From Allobacillus halotolerans (GTDB lineage: Bacteria > Bacillota > Bacilli > Bacillales > Alkalibacillaceae): a stretch of 64,000 nt of DNA. The stretch lies in assembly GCF_028743495.1 (NCBI RefSeq), contig NZ_CP117968.1; one strand, written 5' to 3'. Numbering within the stretch: the first letter of the stretch is position 1; each line of letters starts with the position of its first letter. The translations under genes and the position numbers were made by a program. Positions 51,038 to 59,707 of this stretch are shown piece by piece. The notes beneath the pieces were generated by a model that saw only the letters and a program-made list of their open reading frames with translations, did not search any database and was not told where the DNA came from.

Positions 51038-51100
51038 GGCTAGCCACCCCCTATGTAGGTAATTCACTAAAAGGGGGATGATTAAACAACAAAAATCAAT

Positions 51101-51148
51101 TTGACCAGTGTGGTCCACATGTGATAAGTTCAATAGACCGAGGTGGTC
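51101..51148 (+). promoter_or_regulatory. Two TetR-type operators upstream of the ABC exporter operon
   Basis: GACCAGTGTGGTC (51103-51115) and GACCGAGGTGGTC (51136-51148) are inverted repeats with GACC/GGTC arms, 33 bp apart centre to centre (about three helical turns). The first is fused to TTGACC, a possible -35 box. They are probably bound by the adjacent TetR protein. Confidence 0.65.
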
Positions 51149-51183
51149 GAAATAAGTAACGTCATATCTTAGGAGGGTTAATC

Positions 51184-51819
51184 TTGCACGAAAAATTTGA
51201 ACGTTTAGATTCAGAAAAACAATCAAAAATCATACAAGCGGCTTTAGAAGAATTTAGCGCCTTTGACTTTGAACATGCCTCAACGAACCGGATTGTAAAA
51301 AACGCGGGAATCGGAAAGGGCATGTTATTTTATTATTTCAACAGCAAAAAAGACTTATACACTTATTTGATGCATTACTGTTTAGATCGAATTTATTCAC
51401 AAATGGTTGCTCAACTACAGACAGCCATCCAGGAATCGAAGGGTGATTTCATTGAACGATATTACATCACTGCACGTCTTAAGGCTGAGTATATGGCGAA
51501 AGAACCTCATGTGTTTAATTTTATGAGTTCGCTTATTCTACAAGATTTTCTCAGTTTACCGACGGAAATTCAGCAGAAAATGCAGACGTTACAACAGCAA
51601 GCCTATGACCTTTTATATAAAGATATTGACCTCTCATTGTTCAAAGATGATATCGATTCGGAGAAAGCATTGAATCTAGTTCGGTGGTCACTTGATGGTT
51701 ACCAGCAAGAACTTGAACATCAATTGAAAGGTGAACAAATTAGTTCGATTAATTTGAAGAACTATTGGGATGAGTTTTATGAGTACTTAGATTTACTGAA
51801 AAAAGTATATTACCAATAA
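51184..51819 (+). CDS. TetR-family transcriptional regulator
   Basis: A 211-residue regulator starting at a TTG with AGGAGGG 6 bp upstream. The HTH spans about residues 10-55 (AALEEFSAFDFEHASTNRIVKNAGIGKGMLFYYFNSKKDLY). The C-terminal domain is helical and would bind the inducer. It is the first gene of an operon with an ABC ATPase and permease, and two inverted repeats lie in its promoter, so autoregulation is likely. Confidence 0.92.
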   Translation: MHEKFERLDSEKQSKIIQAALEEFSAFDFEHASTNRIVKNAGIGKGMLFYYFNSKKDLYTYLMHYCLDRIYSQMVAQLQTAIQESKGDFIERYYITARLKAEYMAKEPHVFNFMSSLILQDFLSLPTEIQQKMQTLQQQAYDLLYKDIDLSLFKDDIDSEKALNLVRWSLDGYQQELEHQLKGEQISSINLKNYWDEFYEYLDLLKKVYYQ

Positions 51820-51832
51820 GGGGGTCACATGG

Positions 51833-52732
51833 ATGGAAAAGGTAGTTGACATTAAGCGCGTTACGAAAAAGTTCGGGGATTTCAAAGCACTTGATGAAGT
51901 AGATTTTTCCGTTCGAAAGGGGGAGGTCTTTGGCTTTATTGGTCCAAATGGGGCCGGTAAGTCGACGACGATTCGTATTTTACTAGGGATTTTAAAAGCA
52001 ACTGAAGGTCAAGCAACCATTTTCGGAAAAGACGTATGGAACGATTCGATGGAGATTCACCGCCAGATTGCCTATGTGCCTGGTGATGTCAATTTATGGC
52101 CGAATTTAACCGGTGGAGAGGTCATCGATTTGTTTGCCAAGCTTCGTGGTGGGCGTCAGACCAAACGGCGTGAAGAGTTGCTGGAACGCTATAAACTTGA
52201 CCCAACGAAAAAATGTCGCACGTATTCAAAGGGAAACCGTCAAAAAGTCGCACTCGTTTCCGCTCTATTATCAGAAGCCGATTTGTATATTTTCGATGAA
52301 CCGACGTCGGGATTGGACCCGCTGATGGAGCAGACCTTTCAAGAGGATGTGCGGAATCTACGACAAGAAGGAAAGAGCGTATTATTGTCCAGTCATATTT
52401 TATCTGAAGTCGAAAAGCTTTGCGATCGAGTTGGAATCATACGGGATGGCACAATCATTGAACAAGGTAGTTTGGAAGAATTGCGTCATTTAACGCGCCA
52501 TCATGTTTTACTAGAAACGACTTCGAGTCTTGATGGACTGAGAGATGTAGAGGGGGTGCATGACGTAAATCAAGATGGGAATACGTATCGATTTCAAGTA
52601 AATGCTGAACAGATGGACCAAGTGATTAAGTTTGCGAGTCAATATCCGATTCAAAAATTCGAGAGTGCCCCACCTACCTTAGAAGATCTTTTTATGCGTC
52701 ATTATGAAGGAACTGATGAGGTGGTTGAATGA
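51833..52732 (+). CDS. ABC transporter ATPase, drug-exporter type
   Basis: A 299-residue ATPase: Walker A GPNGAGKST (near residue 40), signature YSKGNRQKVALVSALL (near 135), Walker B LYIFDEPTSGLDP and the H-loop SSHILSE. The C-terminal 90 residues form the extra domain of antibiotic exporters (DRRA type). AAGGGGG lies about 9 bp upstream. It overlaps the permease by 4 bp. Confidence 0.94.
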   Translation: MEKVVDIKRVTKKFGDFKALDEVDFSVRKGEVFGFIGPNGAGKSTTIRILLGILKATEGQATIFGKDVWNDSMEIHRQIAYVPGDVNLWPNLTGGEVIDLFAKLRGGRQTKRREELLERYKLDPTKKCRTYSKGNRQKVALVSALLSEADLYIFDEPTSGLDPLMEQTFQEDVRNLRQEGKSVLLSSHILSEVEKLCDRVGIIRDGTIIEQGSLEELRHLTRHHVLLETTSSLDGLRDVEGVHDVNQDGNTYRFQVNAEQMDQVIKFASQYPIQKFESAPPTLEDLFMRHYEGTDEVVE

Positions 52733-54327
52733 GCGAGTTATTCAAACGATCCTTTCAATTGTTCAAATTGACGATTCGACGTGATCGCATACGTGCTTCC
52801 ATATGGATTTTCGCGCTAGCGTTTTTCACCTTAATTATTCCGGGATCCTTCCAAAATCTTTATCCTGATCAACAGGATCGTGATGCAATGGCGGTAACAA
52901 TGGAAAATCCGGCGATGGTTGCGATGGTCGGTGAAGGAGACTTGGACAATTATACGATTGGCGCCATGTCTGCTCATCAAATGGTATTGATTACTGCAGT
53001 GTTTGTAGGAATTATGAGTATTCTGCTGTTTGTACGACACACCCGTACAGATGAAGAAGAAGGTCGAGTTGAGTTGATCCGTGCCCTGCCAGTGGGACGG
53101 TTAGCAACGCTCCATGCCACTACGATGTATGTTGTGTTTGTGAATGTCGTTCTTGCAGTGTTGGTTGCGATTGGTTTAATGGTACAACCGATTGAAAGTC
53201 TTGGGATCGAAGGGGCACTTCTTTATGGAGCCACACTCGGAGGAACGGGCATCTGTTTTACGGCGGTTACTGCCCTATTTACTCAGCTATCTGACAGTTC
53301 CCGCGGAGCTACTGGTTGGTCGATTGGTCTATTACTGTTTTTCTATGTCCTCCGTGCAATCGGTGATATCGGGAGTGAAGCATTGTCGTTATTTTCACCG
53401 CTCGGCTGGACGACGAAAACGATGATTTTCACAGAGAATCATTGGTGGCCAATCTTTTTAATGCTCGCTTTTTCTTTTGTCGTCTTATTGCTCGCCTACC
53501 GGTTAAATGCGAAAAGGGATTTAGAGGCGGGATTATTTCCTTCTAAACCTGGAAAAGCTCGCGCTTCAAACAATTTATTGAGTCCTTTTGGTTTAGCATT
53601 CCGCTTGCAACGCACGGCTTTTATTTCTTGGGCGGTCGGTATGCTCTTATTGGGAATCTCATATGGATCTGTGTTAGGTGATTTGGATTCATTTTTTCAA
53701 GGAAATGAAATGGTAGAGAAAATTCTTGTGCAAGAAGAAGGGTATTCAATTGCGGAGCAGTTTATTTCGATTATCATGACAGTCATGGGAATGATAGCTA
53801 CGATACCTGCACTAATCTCAATGAATAAATTATACGGTGAAGAAAAGAAATCTAGACTAGAATTACTTTATGCCAAGCCTGTCTCTCGGAAGACGATGAT
53901 GGGCAGTTACTTATTGGTTGCAGTGATCAATGCGTTCGTTTCTGTGATTCTTGCGGGGATTGGTTTATGGGCAGCAGGTTCGACGGTTATGGATGATCCT
54001 GTTTCGTTCGGAACAATGATCGGTGCCTCGTTGGCATATATACCTGCCATGTTTGTCATGATTGGCTTATCTGCGTTATTAATCGGGTTGAAACCGAATG
54101 TTGTTTCACTCACATGGGTTTACTTAGTCTATTCTTTCATCATTGTTTATATGGGGAATCTATTTCAATTAGATGAATGGTTTAGTAACGTTACGCCATT
54201 CGGTCATGTATCACAGCTGCCTGTTGATGAATTCGAAGTCGTACCGTTCTTTGGGTTAATAGGAGTGGCCATTGTTCTTGTAGTCGCTGGACTTACGTTT
54301 TACTCGAAACGAGATATTCAAGGGTAA
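52729..54327 (+). CDS. ABC-2 type exporter permease
   Basis: A 532-residue protein with about 12 helices in two halves, resembling the permeases of tetronasin-type exporters (MVAMVGEGD, LFVRHTRTDEEEGRVELIRALPVGR, LYGEEKKSRLELLYAKPVSR). The duplicated R-x-E-L loop in each half (GRVELIRALPVGR and SRLELLYAKPVSR) shows the internal repeat. It forms an exporter with the ATPase upstream; the substrate is probably a drug or peptide but not determinable. Confidence 0.9.
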   Translation: MSELFKRSFQLFKLTIRRDRIRASIWIFALAFFTLIIPGSFQNLYPDQQDRDAMAVTMENPAMVAMVGEGDLDNYTIGAMSAHQMVLITAVFVGIMSILLFVRHTRTDEEEGRVELIRALPVGRLATLHATTMYVVFVNVVLAVLVAIGLMVQPIESLGIEGALLYGATLGGTGICFTAVTALFTQLSDSSRGATGWSIGLLLFFYVLRAIGDIGSEALSLFSPLGWTTKTMIFTENHWWPIFLMLAFSFVVLLLAYRLNAKRDLEAGLFPSKPGKARASNNLLSPFGLAFRLQRTAFISWAVGMLLLGISYGSVLGDLDSFFQGNEMVEKILVQEEGYSIAEQFISIIMTVMGMIATIPALISMNKLYGEEKKSRLELLYAKPVSRKTMMGSYLLVAVINAFVSVILAGIGLWAAGSTVMDDPVSFGTMIGASLAYIPAMFVMIGLSALLIGLKPNVVSLTWVYLVYSFIIVYMGNLFQLDEWFSNVTPFGHVSQLPVDEFEVVPFFGLIGVAIVLVVAGLTFYSKRDIQG

Positions 54328-54415
54328 TTCACATGGACATTGGTGGGCGAGATTGATTCTTATTGAAAATGGGTAAAATACTTGTGTACCTAATTTTCGA
54401 TAAAGGAGAGATTAC

Positions 54416-55291
54416 ATGTCTGGAATGGAAAAACAAAATGGAAAAATAACACCTCCAGCTCAGAAACAATCTCGTCAACCAGGCTTTGAAAATGAAATGA
54501 ATCCAGAGCCTGAGTACATTCGTGAAGGCTATAAAGGTAGCGACAAACTGAAAGATAAAGTAGCTATTGTAACTGGAGGAGATAGCGGAATCGGTAGAGC
54601 TGTCAGTCTCCACTTTGCCATTGAAGGGGCGAAGGTCGTCATCGTTTACTACGATGAAGACGAAGATGCGAACAAAACAAAGGAATTGATAGAGAAAGAA
54701 GGTGGCGAGTGTCTACTGATTGCAGGGGATATCGGAAAAGAAGAATTCTCTAAGCAAATTGTCGATGAGACGCTTAATCAGTTTGGTAAAATCGATATTC
54801 TCGTAAATAATGCTGCTGAACAGCATGTCCTAGAAGACTTCATGGATATAACAAGTGACCAACTAAAGCGCACGTTCGAAACGAATTTCTTTGGTATGGT
54901 CTATTTAACGCAAGCTGTCATGCCACACTTGAAAGAAGGAAGCAGTATCATTAATACGTCTTCCATCACAGCATATGAAGGAAATCCGGTGTTGATTGAT
55001 TACTCAGCTACTAAAGGAGCGATCACGTCATTTACCCGCTCCCTTTCTCAAAATGTTGTCGGAAAGGGCATTCGGGTCAATGGGGTTGCACCAGGTCCTA
55101 TTTGGACACCATTAATTCCTGCATCATTTTCTGAAAAACAAGTGGATAACTTCGGTGGAAGTCAACCGATGAAGCGGCCAGGCCAACCAGCCGAATTGGC
55201 ACCAGCCTATGTTTATCTAGCAAGTGATGATTCTACGTATGTCTCCGGTCAGATGATTCATGTCAATGGTGGTGCAATCTTGAACGGATAA
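54416..55291 (+). CDS. Short-chain dehydrogenase, general stress protein 39 type
   Basis: A 291-residue SDR. After an N-terminal extension of about 40 residues (PPAQKQSRQPGFENEMNPEPEYIREGYKGSDKL, typical of the GSP39/YdaD group) come TGGDSGIGRAV (NADP loop), NNAAEQ, the Ser in SSITAYEG and the YSATKGA catalytic pair. AAAGGAGAG lies about 7 bp before the ATG. GGGTAA at 54371-54376 with an ATTGAT-like -35 is a weak SigB candidate; B. subtilis ydaD is SigB-dependent. Confidence 0.93.
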   Translation: MSGMEKQNGKITPPAQKQSRQPGFENEMNPEPEYIREGYKGSDKLKDKVAIVTGGDSGIGRAVSLHFAIEGAKVVIVYYDEDEDANKTKELIEKEGGECLLIAGDIGKEEFSKQIVDETLNQFGKIDILVNNAAEQHVLEDFMDITSDQLKRTFETNFFGMVYLTQAVMPHLKEGSSIINTSSITAYEGNPVLIDYSATKGAITSFTRSLSQNVVGKGIRVNGVAPGPIWTPLIPASFSEKQVDNFGGSQPMKRPGQPAELAPAYVYLASDDSTYVSGQMIHVNGGAILNG

Positions 55292-55301
55292 TTATTAGAG
55301 G

Positions 55302-55340
55302 AGAAGAATCCGATTGATACTCGGATTCTTCTTTTTTTTA
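55302..55340 (+). terminator. Terminator of the SDR gene
   Basis: GAAGAATCCGA and TCGGATTCTTC pair around TTGATAC and are followed by T8. Confidence 0.93.
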
Positions 55341-55346
55341 ATTTGC

Positions 55347-55397
55347 TATCTTGTATTGCAATATACTGAAAGATATACTATCATGTATTACAAGATA
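55347..55397 (+). promoter_or_regulatory. Promoter and PadR-type operator
   Basis: TTGTAT (55351-55356), 17 bp and TATACT (55374-55379) form a good SigA promoter. It lies inside a perfect 9-bp inverted repeat, TATCTTGTA (55347-55355) and TACAAGATA (55389-55397). Autorepression by the PadR protein downstream is likely. Confidence 0.75.
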
Positions 55398-55420
55398 GAT
55401 GAGAAAAGGGTTTGATAAGT

Positions 55421-55747
55421 GTGTCTATGCGAAGTCAGTTACTAAAGGGAGTGCTGGAAGGCTGTCTGTTAGCCGTCATCTCCAATGAAACGGTTTACGG
55501 ATATGAACTTTCGAAAAAGCTGCAAGATCAAGGGCTGGAGGTCAGTGAAGGATCTATCTATCCAATTCTTTTGAGGTTACAAAAAGACGATCTAATTTAT
55601 GGAAAGATGGAGAAGTCACCGAGCGGACCGAATCGAAAATATTATTACATCACAGATAAAGGTCAGGAAGCATTAACAGAATTTGTAAACAACTGGGAAG
55701 CCATTAAAACGCCAGTCGATCAATTAATGGGGAGGCGAAAGGGATGA
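55421..55747 (+). CDS. PadR-family regulator
   Basis: A 108-residue winged-helix protein: LLKGVLEGCLLAVISNETVYGYELSKKLQ, EGSIYPILLRLQKDDLI, SGPNRKYYYITDKGQEAL are the family pattern. The GTG at 55421 is the preferred start (AAGGG about 12 bp upstream); a TTG at 55412 and an ATG at 55427 are alternatives. It overlaps the next gene by 4 bp, the usual PadR plus HAAS membrane-protein pair. Confidence 0.92.
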   Translation: MSMRSQLLKGVLEGCLLAVISNETVYGYELSKKLQDQGLEVSEGSIYPILLRLQKDDLIYGKMEKSPSGPNRKYYYITDKGQEALTEFVNNWEAIKTPVDQLMGRRKG

Positions 55748-56469
55748 ATTCTCAAGAATTAATCAAGTTAAACAACAAAAAAAGAGAAAAGCTCAATGAA
55801 GAAAACCTAAAATATTACGAAGACATGTTGGTTTACCTTCGTTTATCGTTTCTTAAATCAGAACAAGAAACCGAGGAGTTGTTAAACGAGCTGCTTGACC
55901 ATTTATTAGAAGCCCAAGAAGAAGGGAAAGACTTCACCGAGGTTTTCGGTGATGATCCAAAGCAATATGCGAATGAGTTGCTTGGAGAAATACCAAAATC
56001 CATGACAAAAGAACGATTCAATTTATTTTTATTAGGAAGTTTTTCATTTTTTGCATCCGTGCTCATATTTAATGGATTAATTGATACGGTCATGTATTAT
56101 ATCTTTGGTAAAGGAAGCGCGATGGATGAGGTTTATCTTGGAACTGCCATCGTCCAATCCAGCATCTCCTTGTTGATTGCATTCTTCTTCTTATTTATCG
56201 TTATGGAATATTTAAAGTGGTCCATGTTTAAGAACATCAATAAATATCTGGAATTTTTTTATTTATGGTTAATTAGCGCTTTGAGTATCGGTGTTTTCGT
56301 TTTGCCCATTTACTTCCTGCCCGATTTCGGTACATCGTTTGAAGTCCCGGTATATAGCTATTTAATTGCAGGGATCTTGTTAGGACTTATTGTTTATGGC
56401 ATATTTAAGTTAAAAGGGAATAGTAAAAAAGCATCGAGAGATCAAGGCTCAAACTTTAATCGTGAGTAG
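55744..56469 (+). CDS. HAAS-type membrane protein (DUF1129/DUF1700-like), PadR partner
   Basis: A 241-residue protein. The first 90 residues are a helical cytoplasmic region (NELLDHLLEAQEEGKDFTEVFGDDPKQYANELLGEIP), the HAAS-domain pattern. About six helices follow, in three pairs. Such genes are nearly always translationally coupled to a PadR gene, as here; they are thought to sense or respond to envelope state, but the role is unproven. Repeat island A8 starts right after the stop. Confidence 0.85.
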   Translation: MNSQELIKLNNKKREKLNEENLKYYEDMLVYLRLSFLKSEQETEELLNELLDHLLEAQEEGKDFTEVFGDDPKQYANELLGEIPKSMTKERFNLFLLGSFSFFASVLIFNGLIDTVMYYIFGKGSAMDEVYLGTAIVQSSISLLIAFFFLFIVMEYLKWSMFKNINKYLEFFYLWLISALSIGVFVLPIYFLPDFGTSFEVPVYSYLIAGILLGLIVYGIFKLKGNSKKASRDQGSNFNRE

Positions 56470-56470
56470 T

Positions 56471-56845
56471 GCGAAAACTGGAAAGTCTTATGAAACGCTC
56501 TATACCCACGAACGGGAGGCAAGTGAAGTCGAAAAGTCTTATAGAAGCACTCTATACCCCCGAGCGGGCAAAAAACGAGTTCGAAAAGTCCTATAGAAGC
56601 GCTCTATACCCCTGAGCGAGCAGAAAACGACTTCGAAAAGTCTTATAGAAGCACTCTATACCCCCGAGCGGACAAAAAACGAGTTCGAAAAGTCCTATAG
56701 AAGTGCTCTATACCCCCGAGCGGGCAGAAAACAAGTTCGGAAAGTCTTATAGAAGCGCTCTATACCCCCGAGCGAGCAGAAAACGAGTTCGAAAAGTCCT
56801 ATAGAAGCGCTCTATACCCCCGAGCGGGCAAAAAAGCTCGCTCTA
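56471..56845. repeat. Tandem repeat island A8: seven 52-bp units
   Basis: AAAGTC starts at 56482, 56533, 56585, 56637, 56689, 56741 and 56793: one interval of 51 and five of exactly 52 bp. Each unit reads GAAAAGTCYTATAGAAGYRCTCTATACCCC-CGAGCG-(A-rich). The core TATAGAAGCGCTCTATA is a near-perfect palindrome around AGCGCT, and GCGCTCT is shared with island A1. Decayed pieces (TCTATCC) continue to about 56905. It lies between two converging genes. Confidence 0.95.
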
Positions 56846-56916
56846 CCCGTGAATAGAACACATCTAATCATAGATAGAGTAGAAAATAAGTCTTCTATCC
56901 ACGATCAGACAAAGAA

Positions 56917-56943
56917 AAAGCACCAGCCACTCAGCCGGTGCTC
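56917..56943 (-). terminator. Terminator of the MscS gene
   Basis: On the minus strand AGCACCGGC and GCTGGTGCT pair (one G-U) around TGAGTG and are followed by TTTTTC. Confidence 0.88.
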
Positions 56944-56949
56944 TATACC

Positions 56950-58077
56950 TTATTTTTCCCCTTTGTTGGAGGGAACTTTCTTCACTTTTAATGGATTTCT
57001 TTTTACAGGGCCTTCTTCTTCCACACGTAAAGATTGCGCAGGAACGGCAACTTTGACGTTTTCTTTGCTGAGGATTTCAAGGATTTTGAAGTTGATTTCT
57101 TCTTGGATGGCTAAAAATTCTCCCCAGTCAGTCGTTTTCGTAAAGAAATATAGCATAATATTTAAACTATCGGTTTCGTACCGAGTAAAATTCACAAAGA
57201 TTGTTTCCGGGTGAATACCTGGATGGTTCTCAACATAAGTGCGAATTTGTTTAATCGAATGTTCTAGTTTTTCTTTCGGTGTGTGTGAACTGATTTTCAA
57301 ATCATAGCTAATTTGTCGTTTACCCATCTCACTCCAATTTGTAATCGGTTCATTCGAAAGAGTCGAATTGGGTATGATTACTAAGGAATCGGCGAAAGTG
57401 CGTACGGCAGTGCTTCTGAAACTGATATCCTCAACGATCCCTTCGATACTTGGTGTCATAATCCAATCTCCCAAGTTAAAAGGCTTTTCCGTTATAATGA
57501 CAACGCCGCCGAATAAATTTTTAATGACTTCTTGAGCTGCAAGGGCAAAGGCTAATCCACCCAGACCAAGACCAGCGACGAATCCATTGACATCGTATCC
57601 AAATTCTTGTGCAATAATTGAAAAACTGATGGCGACAATAACAAAACGGAGTACTTTCGTCAGGAAGGGAATAAGGATTTCATCAATTTTATTATCATAA
57701 TGTTCATTGATTTTATTAAATACTTCTGACGTTCCTGATGACAAATTCCATAATCCCCACGTGATCAAAACAATAAGTGCCACTCGAATTAATCGGATAA
57801 AAGCGAAATTTTTCTCGTCAAAATAAGGGAAATATTCTAATGCCACGTAGATTCCAATGATGACAATGAGCCAGCGCATCGGTTTCTCAAAGGCATATAA
57901 TATATTCTTAAATAATGATGTAGGGCTTTTATTCGCTAATTTTAAGATGAGTTTGAAAATATATTTGGTGAAAATCTTTCGAAATAAGGAAAATAAGATA
58001 AAGATTCCTATTGTGATTGCGATGGATTTTAGGACATCAAAATCATCCAGTTGTTTTAAAAATGACCAATCAATCAA
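56950..58077 (-). CDS. Mechanosensitive channel, MscS family
   Basis: A 375-residue channel with about five N-terminal helices. The pore helix GFVAGLGLGGLAFALAAQEVIKNLFGG, the beta domain start ITEKPFNLGDWIM and the following VEDISFRSTAVRTFADSLVIIPNS are the MscS hallmarks. It should open under hypo-osmotic shock, a plausible need in a salt-tolerant species. The C-terminus is basic. GGAGATATTACC precedes the start, with AAAAGGAG about 7 bp ahead. Confidence 0.93.
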   Translation of the reverse strand: MIDWSFLKQLDDFDVLKSIAITIGIFILFSLFRKIFTKYIFKLILKLANKSPTSLFKNILYAFEKPMRWLIVIIGIYVALEYFPYFDEKNFAFIRLIRVALIVLITWGLWNLSSGTSEVFNKINEHYDNKIDEILIPFLTKVLRFVIVAISFSIIAQEFGYDVNGFVAGLGLGGLAFALAAQEVIKNLFGGVVIITEKPFNLGDWIMTPSIEGIVEDISFRSTAVRTFADSLVIIPNSTLSNEPITNWSEMGKRQISYDLKISSHTPKEKLEHSIKQIRTYVENHPGIHPETIFVNFTRYETDSLNIMLYFFTKTTDWGEFLAIQEEINFKILEILSKENVKVAVPAQSLRVEEEGPVKRNPLKVKKVPSNKGEK

Positions 58078-58167
58078 GGTAATATCTCCTTTTCAATCAA
58101 ATTGCATAGTCTTAGTTTGTCCGATGGGTGGATTTTCGTCAATCTTTTTTCCTGTGATGGTTGTATA

Positions 58168-58204
58168 AAAATTGCCTCAAAAGCCAGCTTGGCTCTTGAG
58201 GCAT
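58168..58204 (-). terminator. Terminator of the 58.2-kb lipoprotein gene
   Basis: On the minus strand TGCCTCAAGAGCC and GGCTTTTGAGGCA pair around AAGCT and are followed by ATTTTTA. Confidence 0.9.
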
Positions 58205-58217
58205 AAGGTCAGTTCTA

Positions 58218-59159
58218 TTAGTATCCTTGCATTTGGAACATTTGCAGTTCTTCTGGAGTGATAATTTCTTCTTCTTCAGGGTTAATCGAGAACTCGACGT
58301 CTCCATTAATGTTGTTATATGTTGTATCAAGCGTTAAGCCAATACGCATGTCTTCTCCGTTTTCACTAACTTCCACGTCGCCAACAAATGTTTGTTTTTG
58401 AATCATGTCATCGTCGATTTCTAGTTGAAGTTCAAATTGGTGCACCGTCGTTTGTTCCGCAGTGTTTTCCAAATCTGTTTTCATTTGTTCAATTTCTTCG
58501 TCGCTAAGTGCCTCACCGGATATTTCACCGCTTTTTTCAACGAGGTTAATAAAGTCTTCTTTTGTCAATTGAACCGTATACACACCGTCTTCTTTTGAAA
58601 AGTCATCTTCACTTTTCTCATTTAAGAAGTCAGTAGCCAACTTCTGTGATTGAGCCTTCAGTTCTTCAGGATCAATTTGTTCTTCGGTGCCTTGTGCTTG
58701 TTCCAATTCAGCTATGTCGACTTCAAGTAATTTTCCGTTTAACTCTTGTGGGATTGGAAACATCATCCCGAAGTTTTCGACTAAGCTATCTGTGCGGATG
58801 TAAATTTTTTCACTCTCCAGGTCTTGCAAAAACGGTACGCTTAAGTCGAGAGTCATTGGTGCCATCTGACCATTTAAATTGAATGTAACTTGTTGCTTTC
58901 CGGCATCTTCATCATAGATACTCTCGAAGCTGATTTCCATATCATTGAACATTTGAAGATATGGATCGACAGTCGGGTCATTGAAGTTTCCTTCTAAATT
59001 AACGTCTACGTTACTGACCGACTCAAAGCTGGTCGCCTCTACAGTGTTTTGGAGAGCTTCAATAACTTGCTCTTTCTCACTTCTATCATCATCTCCACCA
59101 CTACATGCAGCCAAGATTAAGACTGATAGTAATAGCAGTGTTCCTAAAATTCTCTTCAT
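58218..59159 (-). CDS. Lipoprotein, DUF6612/LppX-like fold
   Basis: A 313-residue lipoprotein: MKRILGTLLLLSVLILAAC with lipidated Cys 19, a GGDDD linker, then a long, acidic domain built of beta strands and helices (VIEALQNTVEATSFESVSNVDVNLEG, KIYIRTDSLVENFGMMFP, GVYTVQLTKEDFINLVEKSG). The pattern resembles the Bacillus DUF6612 or LolA/LppX-like lipoproteins, whose ligands are unknown; this link is tentative. AAGGGGGC lies upstream of the ATG. Confidence 0.8.
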   Translation of the reverse strand: MKRILGTLLLLSVLILAACSGGDDDRSEKEQVIEALQNTVEATSFESVSNVDVNLEGNFNDPTVDPYLQMFNDMEISFESIYDEDAGKQQVTFNLNGQMAPMTLDLSVPFLQDLESEKIYIRTDSLVENFGMMFPIPQELNGKLLEVDIAELEQAQGTEEQIDPEELKAQSQKLATDFLNEKSEDDFSKEDGVYTVQLTKEDFINLVEKSGEISGEALSDEEIEQMKTDLENTAEQTTVHQFELQLEIDDDMIQKQTFVGDVEVSENGEDMRIGLTLDTTYNNINGDVEFSINPEEEEIITPEELQMFQMQGY

Positions 59160-59527
59160 AAAAAAATGAGCCCCCTTAATATTCCTATATGATTATAGTA
59201 GCATATTTTTATGCGAAAAATCTTTAAAACTAACAAATAATTTTACAACTTTAAACATAATAAACTACGTCTATATTTGTATGCCAACACCAAAGGAGGT
59301 ATGCCTGTCACGAGTCATTATTCTTCATTCTTCGTTTGCTAATATATGTTAATGAATCCGCGTCATTAAGAAGGCCTTATTTGTTTGAATGTGCTCCTTT
59401 TTCACATTGACACACGTTTGTACAAATTCATGCAAAAGTTAACCCTAAATAATACAAATTTTTTTGCATTTCAGTTCATTTCAGATAAGATTAATAATTA
59501 GAAGGCTTGCGAGGAGGAATCGATCTG
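59160..59527 (+). other. AT-rich gap upstream of the 49-residue gene
   Basis: No supported coding sequence. An AAAGGAGG at 59292 is not followed by a lasting frame. A weak SigA promoter (TTGCAT, 16 bp, TAAGAT) lies near 59465-59492, ahead of the small gene at 59528. Confidence 0.35.
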
Positions 59528-59677
59528 GTGAAAGACCATAATCATAAGGATGGCCGAAAAAAGGTTGGGAAAAGGCGAAGAACAGAAAACCCTTGGTTGG
59601 AACTTTTGTTTAATTTTGCAGATATCTTTCTTTATCTGCCACGCTTGGTTAGTTCTATTGTAAAGAATATTTGGTAA
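59528..59677 (+). CDS. Small basic protein with amphipathic C-terminus
   Basis: A 49-residue protein beginning at a GTG with GAGGAGG about 11 bp ahead. Residues 1-22 are strongly basic (KDHNHKDGRKKVGKRRR) and the rest is hydrophobic or aromatic (NPWLELLFNFADIFLYLP, RLVSSIVKNIW), suggesting membrane association. The family is not recognised. It precedes the amidase by 30 bp and may share its mRNA. Confidence 0.55.
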   Translation: MKDHNHKDGRKKVGKRRRTENPWLELLFNFADIFLYLPRLVSSIVKNIW

Positions 59678-59707
59678 GTCAATATGTTGATAGGAGAGGA
59701 AATAACG

